Source of the DNA: JBBRLA01 sp038231615 | GTDB taxonomy: Bacteria > Myxococcota_A > Polyangia > Palsa-1104 > JAEUJZ01 | Reading direction: 5' to 3' | Assembly (NCBI GenBank): GCA_038231615.1 | Contig: JBBRLA010000374.1 | Coordinates: forward strand, 1 to 8,352 | DNA length: 8,352 bases | Part shown: positions 1 to 5,738 of the stretch, in pieces | Position numbering within the stretch: position 1 is the first letter of the stretch | How the letters are laid out: each line of letters starts with the position of its first letter | The notes under the pieces: generated by a model | Seen by the model: the letters and a program-made list of their open reading frames with translations, nothing else | Told to the model about the DNA's origin: nothing | Database searches by the model: none | Program-made: the position numbers and the translations under genes

Positions 1-2
1 CG

Positions 3-467
3 CTGCGCCCGGCGCTGGGGGACGACCCGTGCGGGGCGCCGATCTCGGGGACGCCGGAGCTGCGGCGGCGGGAGCGGGCGCTGAAGGTGCTGGTGGCCCG
101 GCTGCAGGACCGCTTTCCTTCCGTCGGCATCGGCGCGCTGACGCCGGAGGCGCGGGCGCTCATGGGGCAGGTGCTGGAGGTGCTGGGGAAGCATACGGAT
201 CGGCTCAGCGCCCCACAGCGGGATGCCTGCGAACTGGACGACATGAGGATGCGGCTGGCGCATACCCTGCGAAAACTCCTGGGGGCGTCGGCGCGGCTGG
301 ACGGGCGGGGCATGATGGACCCGGGCGACCTGGCCAGCGCGTGGACGTCGATCTCGGTGCACCTGGACACGGTGCACCTGGTCTGCGAGGAGGCGCACAT
401 GTTGCAGCCGCCGCTACAGCTCATCCGGGGCGGGAAGCCGCCGTGGTGGGCGCCCGAGGGCCGCTGA
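3..467 (+). CDS. Unidentified protein, 3' part (5' end outside window)
   Basis: The reading frame is open from the first base of the window, so the gene is truncated at its 5' end; 154 codons and a TGA stop are present. I chose this frame over the overlapping ones because nearly all of its codons end in G or C and its amino-acid composition is balanced. The alternatives give Gly/Ala/Arg-rich low-complexity products. The visible part looks soluble and mostly helical, with a charged stretch near the start (ELRRRERALK), a Leu/Arg-rich middle (MRMRLAHTLRKLLG) and a tail rich in Pro and Trp (GGKPPWWAPEGR). There is no signal peptide, membrane segment or catalytic motif in this part. A GTG at 87 could act as an internal start, but the upstream codons read equally well as coding. 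I do not recognise the family. It ends 67 nt before the next gene on the same strand, and that gap holds a promoter-like element, so the two are probably separate transcription units. Confidence 0.7.
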   Translation: MRPALGDDPCGAPISGTPELRRRERALKVLVARLQDRFPSVGIGALTPEARALMGQVLEVLGKHTDRLSAPQRDACELDDMRMRLAHTLRKLLGASARLDGRGMMDPGDLASAWTSISVHLDTVHLVCEEAHMLQPPLQLIRGGKPPWWAPEGR

Positions 468-474
468 GAGGAAC

Positions 475-525
475 CGCGAGGCGTCGTGGTTATGAATCGC
501 GAAGCGCCGCGGTTATCGCGGTTAT
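475..525 (+). repeat. Imperfect direct repeats upstream of the PilZ-like gene
   Basis: Two 19-bp units (475-493 and 498-516) match at 16 of 19 positions. Both end in CGYGGTTAT and are separated by GAAT. A third, partial copy of the last nine bases (CGCGGTTAT, 517-525) follows directly and runs into the TATAAT box. In addition, AACCGCGA at 472-479 is the exact reverse complement of TCGCGGTT at 516-523. Repeated half-sites overlapping a -10 element are the usual layout of a repressor operator, but no specific regulator can be named. The repeats are seen directly; the regulatory role is inference. Confidence 0.6.
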
Positions 526-528
526 AAT
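523..528 (+). promoter_or_regulatory. Putative -10 box (TATAAT), likely leaderless start
   Basis: A perfect TATAAT ends 6 nt before the ATG at 535, which puts the expected transcription start on or next to the A of the start codon. That spacing is typical of leaderless mRNAs. A purine run (GAGGGG, 529-534) touches the ATG without any spacer, so it is badly placed as a Shine-Dalgarno site. No good -35 hexamer is visible 16-18 bp upstream, where the direct repeats lie instead. Confidence 0.5.
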
Positions 529-534
529 GAGGGG

Positions 535-1338
535 ATGGCAACCCTGCGCGTGACCTATAGCCGGGCCTCCGAGCTGCGGCAGGACATCGAGGGGCAGCTC
601 GACCACGGCGGCATCCTGGTGCGGGCTGGGGACACGGGGGACCTGACGCTGCATCAGCCGGCACTGCTGGAGATCGTCGCTCCCGACGGCAGGTGCGTGC
701 GAGGGGAGGGGGCCATCCTGCATGTGCAGCCAGGGCAGGGGGTGGCGGTGAGCTTTCCGGCGGAGAGCCTGGCGGCGCTGCGGGCGATCGCCGCGGGGCT
801 GCCGGCGGATCCGCCCGGGGCCCCCACGGCGCGTCACGAGCGGGTCGCCGCCGGGCCCGCGCTGGAGGTGCCGGCGCCACGGCCCTCTGCGCCAACGCCC
901 CCAGCGGCCGAGAATGACGCGAGCGAAAATGACGCGGCCCCTCCCGGCGACCAGCGCGGGGAGACGCTGACCAGCGCCGACAAGATTCATCTCGCCTTGC
1001 ATGGGACCAAGGACGAGCGCACGGCGATCCTTCGCGACCGGCACCGGATGCTGCACGCCTACGTGCTGCGGAATCCCCAGATCACCTTCGAGGAGGTGCT
1101 GGCCGTCGCCAAGAACCCCCTGAGCACCCCGGAACTGCTGGTGCAGATCGCCGAGCGCAAGGAGTGGTGCCAGAAGCCGGCGCTGGCCCTGGCGCTCTGC
1201 CGCAACCCGAAGACCCCATCGGGCGCCGGGCTGCGCGCGCTTGCGTACGTGGCCCCGGCCGACCTGCGGCAGATGGCCAAGGGCGTCAACACGCCGCCGC
1301 ACATCGTCACCGCGGCGCGCAAGAAGGTCGTGAAGTAG
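535..1338 (+). CDS. PilZ-like domain protein with C-terminal helical repeat domain
   Basis: A 267-residue cytoplasmic protein with two parts joined by a Pro/Ala/acid-rich linker (about residues 90-145). Residues 1-88 have the beta-rich pattern of the PilZ-like domains common in Myxococcota (a GGILVRAG strand, then a strand pattern like EIVAPDGRCVRGEGAILHV and a GVAVSF strand). The RxxxR and D/NxSxxG residues that bind cyclic-di-GMP in classical PilZ domains are absent, so nucleotide binding should not be assumed. Residues 147-267 form a helical tail starting SADKIHLALHGTKDERTAIL, with repeated NP or TP turns (RNPQIT, KNPLSTPELL, RNPKTPSG, NTPPHIV) spaced like short HEAT or leucine-rich-variant repeats. 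I recognise this tail as a conserved uncharacterised domain of deltaproteobacterial-type genomes. The ATG at 535 is the only sensible start: no start codon lies in frame just upstream, and a TATAAT box sits 6 nt before it. The job is probably protein-protein interaction or regulation, but this is inference. Confidence 0.75.
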   Translation: MATLRVTYSRASELRQDIEGQLDHGGILVRAGDTGDLTLHQPALLEIVAPDGRCVRGEGAILHVQPGQGVAVSFPAESLAALRAIAAGLPADPPGAPTARHERVAAGPALEVPAPRPSAPTPPAAENDASENDAAPPGDQRGETLTSADKIHLALHGTKDERTAILRDRHRMLHAYVLRNPQITFEEVLAVAKNPLSTPELLVQIAERKEWCQKPALALALCRNPKTPSGAGLRALAYVAPADLRQMAKGVNTPPHIVTAARKKVVK

Positions 1339-1342
1339 CCGG

Positions 1343-1372
1343 CTGGCACATCCGCCATGCCGCGCCTACAAT
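1343..1372 (+). promoter_or_regulatory. Possible sigma-70-like promoter for the MFS gene
   Basis: CTGGCA (1343-1348) and TACAAT (1367-1372) are separated by 18 bp and lie in the 50-nt gap before the transporter gene. The -10 is one base from consensus and the -35 is weak. Transcription would start around 1379, giving a leader of only about 10 nt before the ATG at 1389, where no Shine-Dalgarno sequence is visible. It is equally possible that the gene is read through from the upstream gene. Confidence 0.3.
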
Positions 1373-1388
1373 TCAGTCGGTCGCCAGC

Positions 1389-2708
1389 ATGCCGCAACCC
1401 GCATCGTCCTTGCCCTTGCCCCTTGGGACCCCCGCGCCCGGTCGGGATGCCGCGATGGCGGTCGGCGTGCTCACCGCGATCAACCTGCTCAACTACATCG
1501 ACCGCTACGTTCCCAGCGCGGTGAAGGACCTGTTCAAGCGGGACCTGCACCTCAGCGACTTTCAGACCAGCTTGCCCCTGACCTCCTTCGTCATCGTCTA
1601 CATGCTGGCCAGCCCGGTCTTCGGGGCGCTCGATGGGCGGGTACCGCGCAAGGTGCTGATCGCCGCCGGGGTGGCCCTGTGGTCCCTGGCGACGGGGGCC
1701 GCGGGGCTGGCCACGGGCTTTGCCAGTTTCCTTGTGCTGCGTTCCCTGGTCGGGGTGGGCGAGGCGGCGTATGCCACCCTCAGCCCGGCGCTGCTCTCGG
1801 ATTACTACCCGCCGGATCGGCGCAACGGCGTGCTGACGCTCTTCAACATGGCCATCCCGGTGGGCGCGGCCCTGGGCTTCGGTCTCGGGGGTTTTTTCGG
1901 GGCCCGCCTGGGCTGGCGCTATGCCTTCTTCCTGTGCGGCCTGCCGGGGCTGGTGGTCGCCGGCCTGGTCCTTCTGCTTCGGGAGCCGACCCGGGGACGC
2001 TACGAGAGCACACGGCCGTTCACCGAGGGGGCAGGGCAGGGCGGGGCGCCGACTTCGGCTGCCTCGCCGCCCGGGTGGCCCGAGACCTTGCGGCTGCTCG
2101 CCGGCAACCGCGAGTACCTGATCGCCGTCGCCGGGTATACCGCCGTGACCTTTGCCTCGGGCGCCATGGCCGACTGGTTCCCGACCTACCTTTTTCGCCT
2201 GCGGGGCTTCAGCCTGGCCGCCGCGGGCACCCTCACCGGGGCGATGACGGTCACCGGCGGTCTTTTCGGTACTCTGGTGGGGGGTCTGCTGGGCGATCGC
2301 CTGCGCACGCGCAAGCCTTATCTGGCGCTGTCCAGCCTGTCGATGGTTGCGGCCACTGTCTGCACTTGCCTGGCGCTCTTTGCCCGCGCCCATGCGGTGC
2401 TGGCGGCGTGCATGTTTCTCTCGCAGTTCTTCCTGTGGTTTTACAACGGCCCGATCAACGCCACCCTTGTCAATGCCGTCTCCGGGCGCTTTCGCTCACG
2501 GGCCGTCAGCCTGTCGATCCTGGCCATCCACCTGGGCGGGGACGCCATCAGCCCGCCCATCGTGGGGAAGGTGGCCGATCTGTGCGGCAACCTGTGGAGC
2601 GGCCTGCTCCTCATCCCGGTCAGCCTGGCGGTGGGCGCCGGCATCTGGGCGGTGGGTTGGCGCACGCTGCCGGACCCGGCGACTCTCGCCAGCGACCCGG
2701 GAGTGTGA
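1389..2708 (+). CDS. MFS transporter, Spinster (Spns) family
   Basis: A 439-residue, 12-helix major facilitator superfamily permease of the inner membrane. The first helix carries NLLNYIDRY (residues 32-40), the hallmark of Spinster-like transporters; D38 and R39 are the conserved acidic/basic pair. The loop between helices 2 and 3 has the MFS motif-A variant ALDGRVPRK (80-88), and GDRLRTRK (302-309) is its counterpart in the second half. Helix 4 contains RSLVGVGEAAYATLSP, with R118 and E125 at positions that are functionally important in the family. A polar, Gly/Pro-rich loop (about 200-232) separates the two six-helix halves. Eukaryotic Spinsters move lysophospholipids or sphingosine-1-phosphate; the substrate of the bacterial ones is mostly unknown, and none is claimed here. 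I placed the start at ATG 1389, since translation further upstream would run into the previous gene; ATG 1455 is a less likely alternative. The aminotransferase gene follows 13 nt downstream on the same strand, so the two are probably co-transcribed. Confidence 0.88.
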   Translation: MPQPASSLPLPLGTPAPGRDAAMAVGVLTAINLLNYIDRYVPSAVKDLFKRDLHLSDFQTSLPLTSFVIVYMLASPVFGALDGRVPRKVLIAAGVALWSLATGAAGLATGFASFLVLRSLVGVGEAAYATLSPALLSDYYPPDRRNGVLTLFNMAIPVGAALGFGLGGFFGARLGWRYAFFLCGLPGLVVAGLVLLLREPTRGRYESTRPFTEGAGQGGAPTSAASPPGWPETLRLLAGNREYLIAVAGYTAVTFASGAMADWFPTYLFRLRGFSLAAAGTLTGAMTVTGGLFGTLVGGLLGDRLRTRKPYLALSSLSMVAATVCTCLALFARAHAVLAACMFLSQFFLWFYNGPINATLVNAVSGRFRSRAVSLSILAIHLGGDAISPPIVGKVADLCGNLWSGLLLIPVSLAVGAGIWAVGWRTLPDPATLASDPGV

Positions 2709-2721
2709 GAAAGTAGCCAAA

Positions 2722-3885
2722 ATGCCGATGCCGAAGATCTCCCGTTCCGTCCAGGCCATCCGTGGCTCGGTGTACAGCGCGCAGGCCCACCGCCTGGACC
2801 GCTTTGCCGGGGAAACCTATCCTCTCCACGTCGGGGACACGTGGATGGAGCCGGCCGAGGGCTGCCGCATGGAGGACCTGCGGGTGGCCGATCACCCCGG
2901 GATGCACCGCTACACCTCGCCCCACGGCCTGCCCGCGCTGTTGGATGCCATCGTCGAGCGCACCCGCGCCCGTACCGGCGTGCCCACCGAACGCGAGGAC
3001 GTGCTGGTCGCCGCGGGGGGCACCGGCGCCCTGGGCGCGGCGGTCGGCGCCACGGTGGAGCCGGGCGACGAGGTACTGATCCTGGCGCCCCACTGGCCGC
3101 TGATCGAGGGCATCGTGCGTTCCTTCCACGGCGTGCCCATCGCGGTGCCCTTCATCGGGACGGTGGATTCCCCGGAGTCGGCGGTGGAGGCGGTGCGGAC
3201 GAAGAAGACCGCGCGCACCGTGGCCTTGTACCTGAGCACGCCCAACAACCCCACCGGCAGGACCCTCCCCGGGCCGTGGATCGAAGCGCTGGTCGCCTGG
3301 GCCGCCGCCGAGAACCTGTGGATCTACGCCGACGAGGTTTATGAGGACTACCTTTACGAGGGGACGCACACCTACACCCGTCCCCTGGCGCCGGAGCGGA
3401 CGTTTTCGATCCATTCGTTTTCCAAGGCCTACGGCATGGCCGGCAACCGCTGCGGCTACGTCGTCGGCCCGGCCCCGGTCATGGGGGAACTGCGCAAGGT
3501 GGCCACGCACACCTTCTACAGCACCCCAACCGCGGCGCAGATCGCCGCCTGCAAGGCGCTGGGCGGGGCAGGGGACGCGTGGATCGAGCGGGCCCGCGGG
3601 CTATACCGGGACCTGGGCCGCGACGCCGCCGCTCGCCTCGGGCTGCCGGCGCCACAGGGCAGCACGTTCTTGTTTCTCGACGTGGCGTCCCGCCTGGACG
3701 AGCGCGGGCTCGGGGGTTTTTTGTCGGACTGCGTCGATCGCGGGCTCTTCGTCGCCCCGGGACCCAGCTTCGGGCCCTATCCGACCCATATCCGGGTATG
3801 CTTCACCTCGGCCGCCCCGGAGATCGTCCGGCGTGGGATCGATGTGCTGGCCGGGCTCCTCGGGCGAGGGGAGGGGAGTGCATGA
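2722..3885 (+). CDS. PLP-dependent aminotransferase, class I/II (fold type I)
   Basis: A 387-residue cytoplasmic enzyme that should transfer an amino group between an amino acid and a 2-oxo acid using pyridoxal 5'-phosphate. The motifs are complete and in order: RYTSPHGLPAL (63-73), the phosphate-binding GGTGAL (99-104), STPNNPTGR (172-180) with the Asn that contacts the cofactor ring, YADEVYEDY (202-210) with D204 and Y207, the Schiff-base lysine K235 in HSFSKAYGMAGNRCGY, and HIRVCF (356-361) with R358, which normally holds the substrate carboxylate. The length is normal for aspartate/alanine-type aminotransferases (about 380-400). The substrate cannot be told from sequence. The start at ATG 2722 is supported by GAGAAAG (2707-2713) 8 nt upstream and by the motif layout; ATG 2728, two codons later, is an alternative. 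The gene lies 13 nt after the Spinster-type transporter, suggesting a shared pathway in which one makes or consumes what the other carries. Its last codons (GRGEGS) also form a purine-rich tract before the small ORF at 3882. Confidence 0.93.
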   Translation: MPMPKISRSVQAIRGSVYSAQAHRLDRFAGETYPLHVGDTWMEPAEGCRMEDLRVADHPGMHRYTSPHGLPALLDAIVERTRARTGVPTEREDVLVAAGGTGALGAAVGATVEPGDEVLILAPHWPLIEGIVRSFHGVPIAVPFIGTVDSPESAVEAVRTKKTARTVALYLSTPNNPTGRTLPGPWIEALVAWAAAENLWIYADEVYEDYLYEGTHTYTRPLAPERTFSIHSFSKAYGMAGNRCGYVVGPAPVMGELRKVATHTFYSTPTAAQIAACKALGGAGDAWIERARGLYRDLGRDAAARLGLPAPQGSTFLFLDVASRLDERGLGGFLSDCVDRGLFVAPGPSFGPYPTHIRVCFTSAAPEIVRRGIDVLAGLLGRGEGSA

Positions 3886-3995
3886 CCACCGAGCCGACCC
3901 TCGATGAACGGCGCTCCGCTTCGCTGGGCGCTATCGATGAACGGCACTCCGCTTCGCTGGGCGCTATAGAAGAACGGCGCTCCGCTTTCAGGTGA
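3882..3995 (+). CDS. Possible 37-residue repeat peptide overlapping the aminotransferase stop
   Basis: The ATG overlaps the aminotransferase stop as ATGA, and a strong purine-rich tract (about 3865-3878) sits just upstream, so ribosomes could re-initiate here. The product starts MTTEPTL and then consists of repeats of an 11-residue unit: DERRSASLGAI, DERHSASLGAI and the partial EERRSA, ending FR. The DNA repeat unit is 33 bp, a multiple of three, so the frame is kept through the array. However, the array is also open in other frames on both strands, and the purine tract is explained by the end of the aminotransferase. It may therefore be a non-coding repeat that is open by chance. No homologous family is recognised. 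Confidence 0.3.
   Translation: MTTEPTLDERRSASLGAIDERHSASLGAIEERRSAFR
3901..3987 (+). repeat. 33-bp tandem repeat, about 2.6 copies
   Basis: Unit 1 (3903-3935) and unit 2 (3936-3968) match at 31 of 33 positions; the third copy (3969-3987) matches at 18 of 19 bases and then diverges. Two bases before unit 1 also fit the repeat. In unit 1, GCGCTC (3911-3916) can pair with GGGCGC (3926-3931) around a 9-nt loop with one G-U pair. Unit 2 has GCACTC instead, which breaks that stem. There are no unique spacers, so it is not CRISPR. It looks like slippage expansion or a short interspersed element inserted at the end of the aminotransferase gene. Confidence 0.9.
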
Positions 3996-4040
3996 GCGAG
4001 GAGCACACGGTGATATCGGCAAAAACCATCATGGTAGAGA

Positions 4041-4061
4041 TCTGATTCGCGCGGAATCAGA
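4041..4061 (-). terminator. Perfect 8-bp hairpin in the convergent gap, possible terminator
   Basis: TCTGATTC (4041-4048) and GAATCAGA (4054-4061) are exact reverse complements around a GCGCG loop. The hairpin lies between the convergent plus-strand aminotransferase unit and minus-strand lipoprotein unit. On the minus strand a run of five T (4025-4021) follows 15 nt after the stem; on the plus strand no T-run follows. The stem is also only moderately GC-rich. A bidirectional or minus-strand terminator role fits the position but is not proved by the sequence. Confidence 0.35.
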
Positions 4062-4185
4062 GATTGACATCCTCGGTGTCTTTCACGGCGCCATGGAGAT
4101 GGAACGATACCTGCCACGGCAACTCTGAGAATCGCTTTGCGATCAGCGCCCAGACGGTAGCCTGCCTCTTGCACACCCTGCTCAC
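4057..4185 (-). CDS. Possible 42-residue ORF coupled to the lipoprotein by GTGA
   Basis: On the minus strand, the GTG at 4185 overlaps the lipoprotein TGA stop (GTGA), and the ORF reads 42 codons to a TGA at 4059-4057, inside the left part of the hairpin. Composition is ordinary for a protein: a charged start (VSRVCKRQATVWALIAKRF), then aromatic/His-rich SELPWQVSFHLHG and an acidic end (AVKDTEDVNL). About three quarters of codons end in G or C, better than any other frame across this gap but below the neighbouring genes. There is no Shine-Dalgarno site, so translation would depend on coupling. It could be a small protein, a decayed remnant of a longer gene whose 5' part was replaced, or chance. 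No family is recognised. Confidence 0.3.
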   Translation of the reverse strand: MSRVCKRQATVWALIAKRFSELPWQVSFHLHGAVKDTEDVNL

Positions 4186-4838
4186 AAGCAGCAGAGCACG
4201 CCCCCGTGATCAGGCTTGCTGTGGGAGGCGTCCATGCCGCCGCAGGTCCAGTTGGTGGGCGGAGAGTCGCACTGGATCGCCTGCTTCAGGTTGTGGCACG
4301 TGGCCACGGTCACGAGCATCGAAGAGCCTCCGCAGCCGAGCAGGAAGCTGCCTCCGTCCATGCACATGTCTGCCTTCTTCCCGAAGAACTTTGAGGCATA
4401 GAACGTGTCCCCTCCCGGGCAATTCAGTCCGGTCAGTTCGCCCTCATCGCCGGATCCGCAGACGTGGGAGCCGCCCCCACAGGGGAAGTCTGCGACCTTC
4501 ATATTGAACATGGCGTCGCAGGCCCAGACCTTTCCGTCGCCCCGGACCATGACCCCCGCACCCGGGCAGACGGCGGGGCTGGCGGCATCTGCCAGGGTCA
4601 GGTCGGAAGGGCGCGAAAGGTCCCTGGCCGGCAGCAGGTCCGGCCCCGTGTCTCCCTTCATATCTGGGTCGGAGAAGGACAGGTCGCCCGCTGCGCCGGG
4701 TCCGCCGCAGGTGCTGGCATTGCAGGTCAGCCGGTCGGGACAGTCGCTATCGATCCTACAGACGAAGCCGGCACCGACATAGTTCGGGTTGTAACAAGAG
4801 GCGCATGCCAGAATCGCGAAAAACAGGATCACTTTCAT
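4182..4838 (-). CDS. Cys-rich predicted lipoprotein of Myxococcota type
   Basis: A 218-residue secreted protein. The N-terminus MKVILFFAILACASC is a lipoprotein-like signal peptide; C12 (ILAC) or C15 (CASC) would be the lipidated cysteine, though neither is an ideal lipobox. The mature N-terminus has the spaced cysteine motif at 27, 33, 39 and 44 (C-x5-C-x5-C-x4-C, with DSDCPDRLTC inside), widespread in extracellular proteins of myxobacteria. Residues 50-85 are a low-complexity linker rich in Asp, Leu, Pro and Ser (DLSFSDPDMK, DLLPARDLSRPSDL). The C-terminal domain (about 88-218) has twelve more cysteines and many glycines, consistent with a disulfide-bonded extracellular fold, and ends in CCL. 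No enzyme motif is seen; the function is unknown. I chose ATG 4838 because the signal peptide starts there; AGGAG (4854-4850) lies 11 nt upstream. An in-frame ATG at 4865 would put nine non-hydrophobic residues in front. It is 62 nt downstream of the hydrolase gene on the same strand. Confidence 0.75.
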   Translation of the reverse strand: MKVILFFAILACASCYNPNYVGAGFVCRIDSDCPDRLTCNASTCGGPGAAGDLSFSDPDMKGDTGPDLLPARDLSRPSDLTLADAASPAVCPGAGVMVRGDGKVWACDAMFNMKVADFPCGGGSHVCGSGDEGELTGLNCPGGDTFYASKFFGKKADMCMDGGSFLLGCGGSSMLVTVATCHNLKQAIQCDSPPTNWTCGGMDASHSKPDHGGVLCCL

Positions 4839-4880
4839 GGAAGCATCCGCTCCTAATGCATGCAACAGACGGGTCCCATG

Positions 4881-4886
4881 ATTGTA
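4881..4886 (-). promoter_or_regulatory. Possible -10 box for the lipoprotein gene
   Basis: On the minus strand TACAAT (4886-4881) lies in the 62-nt gap between the hydrolase stop and the lipoprotein start. It would give a leader of about 35 nt that includes the AGGAG site. No convincing -35 hexamer is seen 16-18 bp upstream. The gene may equally be read from the hydrolase promoter. Confidence 0.25.
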
Positions 4887-4900
4887 CTCGCTTGGTCATC

Positions 4901-5668
4901 TTAGAGCCCGGCGAACCGGCCCAGCGGGCTGAACCCGGTGAGTACCCCGCTGTGGGCGAAGGCCAGGACCTGGATCTCCGCGGCCCGCCCTTTGAGCTTC
5001 TGCGCCAGCGATTGCAGCGACGCGCGGTTCTGGTCCCGATCGTCACTGACGATGCGCTTCGAGCCGGCCATCGACCCGTCCCGCCTGGCATCCGCGCTGT
5101 CGCCCAGGAACAAAACCCCCCGGGTCAGGTACGCGGCGCTGCCAGCGGTGTGGCCGGGCACGGCGAACACCTCCACGGCCAAGTCGCCCACGGTCACCGT
5201 CTCGCCGTCTCGCAGCGGGCGGGTGACGTGGACCTGCCGATCCTGTCGGCCCATGATGTTCCCGATAAGGCTCGCCGCCGCGCTACGCCCCTCGGCCAGG
5301 TCGATGTCGCCGGGCAGCGCCAACACCGCCGCCTGCGGAAACAGGTGGCAGGCGGAGACATGATCCGGATGGCCATGGGTCAAAAAGATCGCCTTGACGG
5401 CTTCGGGACCCAGGCCTCGCCGTGAGAGTTCACGCCGGATGGACCCGCCCTGACGGTCATTGCCAGCGTCGATGAGGGCCACGGCATCCGGTCCCGCGGG
5501 CAGCACGAACACGCTGACATACCCATCCTTCACCACCCGCGCCCCGCCGGGCAGATCCATGCCGTCCGGGATGGGCGGGGTGCCGGCGAAGGTCGCCACC
5601 AACAGTCCCACGATGGCCAGAACCGGGACCAGCACCACCAGACAGACGATCTTCAGCACACGCTTCAT
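4901..5668 (-). CDS. Membrane-anchored MBL-fold metallo-hydrolase
   Basis: A 255-residue protein of the metallo-beta-lactamase superfamily. Residues 1-3 (MKR) and a hydrophobic stretch at about 4-28 form a signal anchor or uncleaved signal peptide, so the catalytic domain should face the periplasm. The dinuclear metal site is complete: THGHPDH (97-103; H98, H100, D102, H103), H173 in PGHTAGSAAY, D190 in LFLGDS and H239 in AFAHSG. The LIDAG strand (66-69 region) before it is typical of the glyoxalase II/lactonase-like branch. This fold hydrolyses thioesters, lactones or other esters, or acts as an oxidoreductase; the substrate cannot be read here. The length is usual for single-domain members plus an anchor. 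The start at 5668 is the codon that begins the anchor; no Shine-Dalgarno site is visible before it. It is divergent from cydA, with 70 nt between the start codons, and precedes the lipoprotein gene on the same strand. Confidence 0.9.
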   Translation of the reverse strand: MKRVLKIVCLVVLVPVLAIVGLLVATFAGTPPIPDGMDLPGGARVVKDGYVSVFVLPAGPDAVALIDAGNDRQGGSIRRELSRRGLGPEAVKAIFLTHGHPDHVSACHLFPQAAVLALPGDIDLAEGRSAAASLIGNIMGRQDRQVHVTRPLRDGETVTVGDLAVEVFAVPGHTAGSAAYLTRGVLFLGDSADARRDGSMAGSKRIVSDDRDQNRASLQSLAQKLKGRAAEIQVLAFAHSGVLTGFSPLGRFAGL

Positions 5669-5738
5669 AGACGGCAGGTTACCACGCCATGTGCGTCCCC
5701 GGCCCCCAACGTGTCACACTCACCCCGAAAGGTGCGAC

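Noticed and set aside
29..553. Plus-strand reading frame overlapping the first gene
   Set aside because: Its product is an Ala/Gly/Arg-rich shadow. The frame used for 3-467 has the codon-position bias of a real gene and a normal composition.
1344..1358. Sigma-54 -24/-12 promoter (TGGCAC present)
   Set aside because: The expected TTGC element at the right spacing is missing (CCAT instead).
1059..2393. Long minus-strand open frame (444 codons) opposite the PilZ-like and MFS genes
   Set aside because: The product is Gly/Gln/Arg/His-rich without any motif, and the opposite strand encodes a clear transporter with helices and family motifs. It is an artefact of high GC.
3901..3987. CRISPR-like array
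   Set aside because: The 33-bp units are directly adjacent with no unique spacers, and there are fewer than three copies.
3992..4180. Plus-strand fragments in two frames (VSEEHTVISAKTIMVEI, then RAESEIDILGVFHGAMEMER, then ENRFAISAQTVACL) that could be a frameshifted pseudogene
   Set aside because: Joining them needs two frameshifts, while the minus strand reads across most of the same stretch (4185-4057) without any and with better third-position bias. No family was recognised on either strand.
4857..4864. Palindrome TGCATGCA before the lipoprotein gene
   Set aside because: A single 8-bp palindrome with no second copy or spacing to a promoter element; no regulator can be supported.
5721..5734. 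CACC/GGTG stem-loop over the cydA Shine-Dalgarno site
   Set aside because: Only four base pairs with a 6-nt loop; this is expected by chance in GC-rich DNA.
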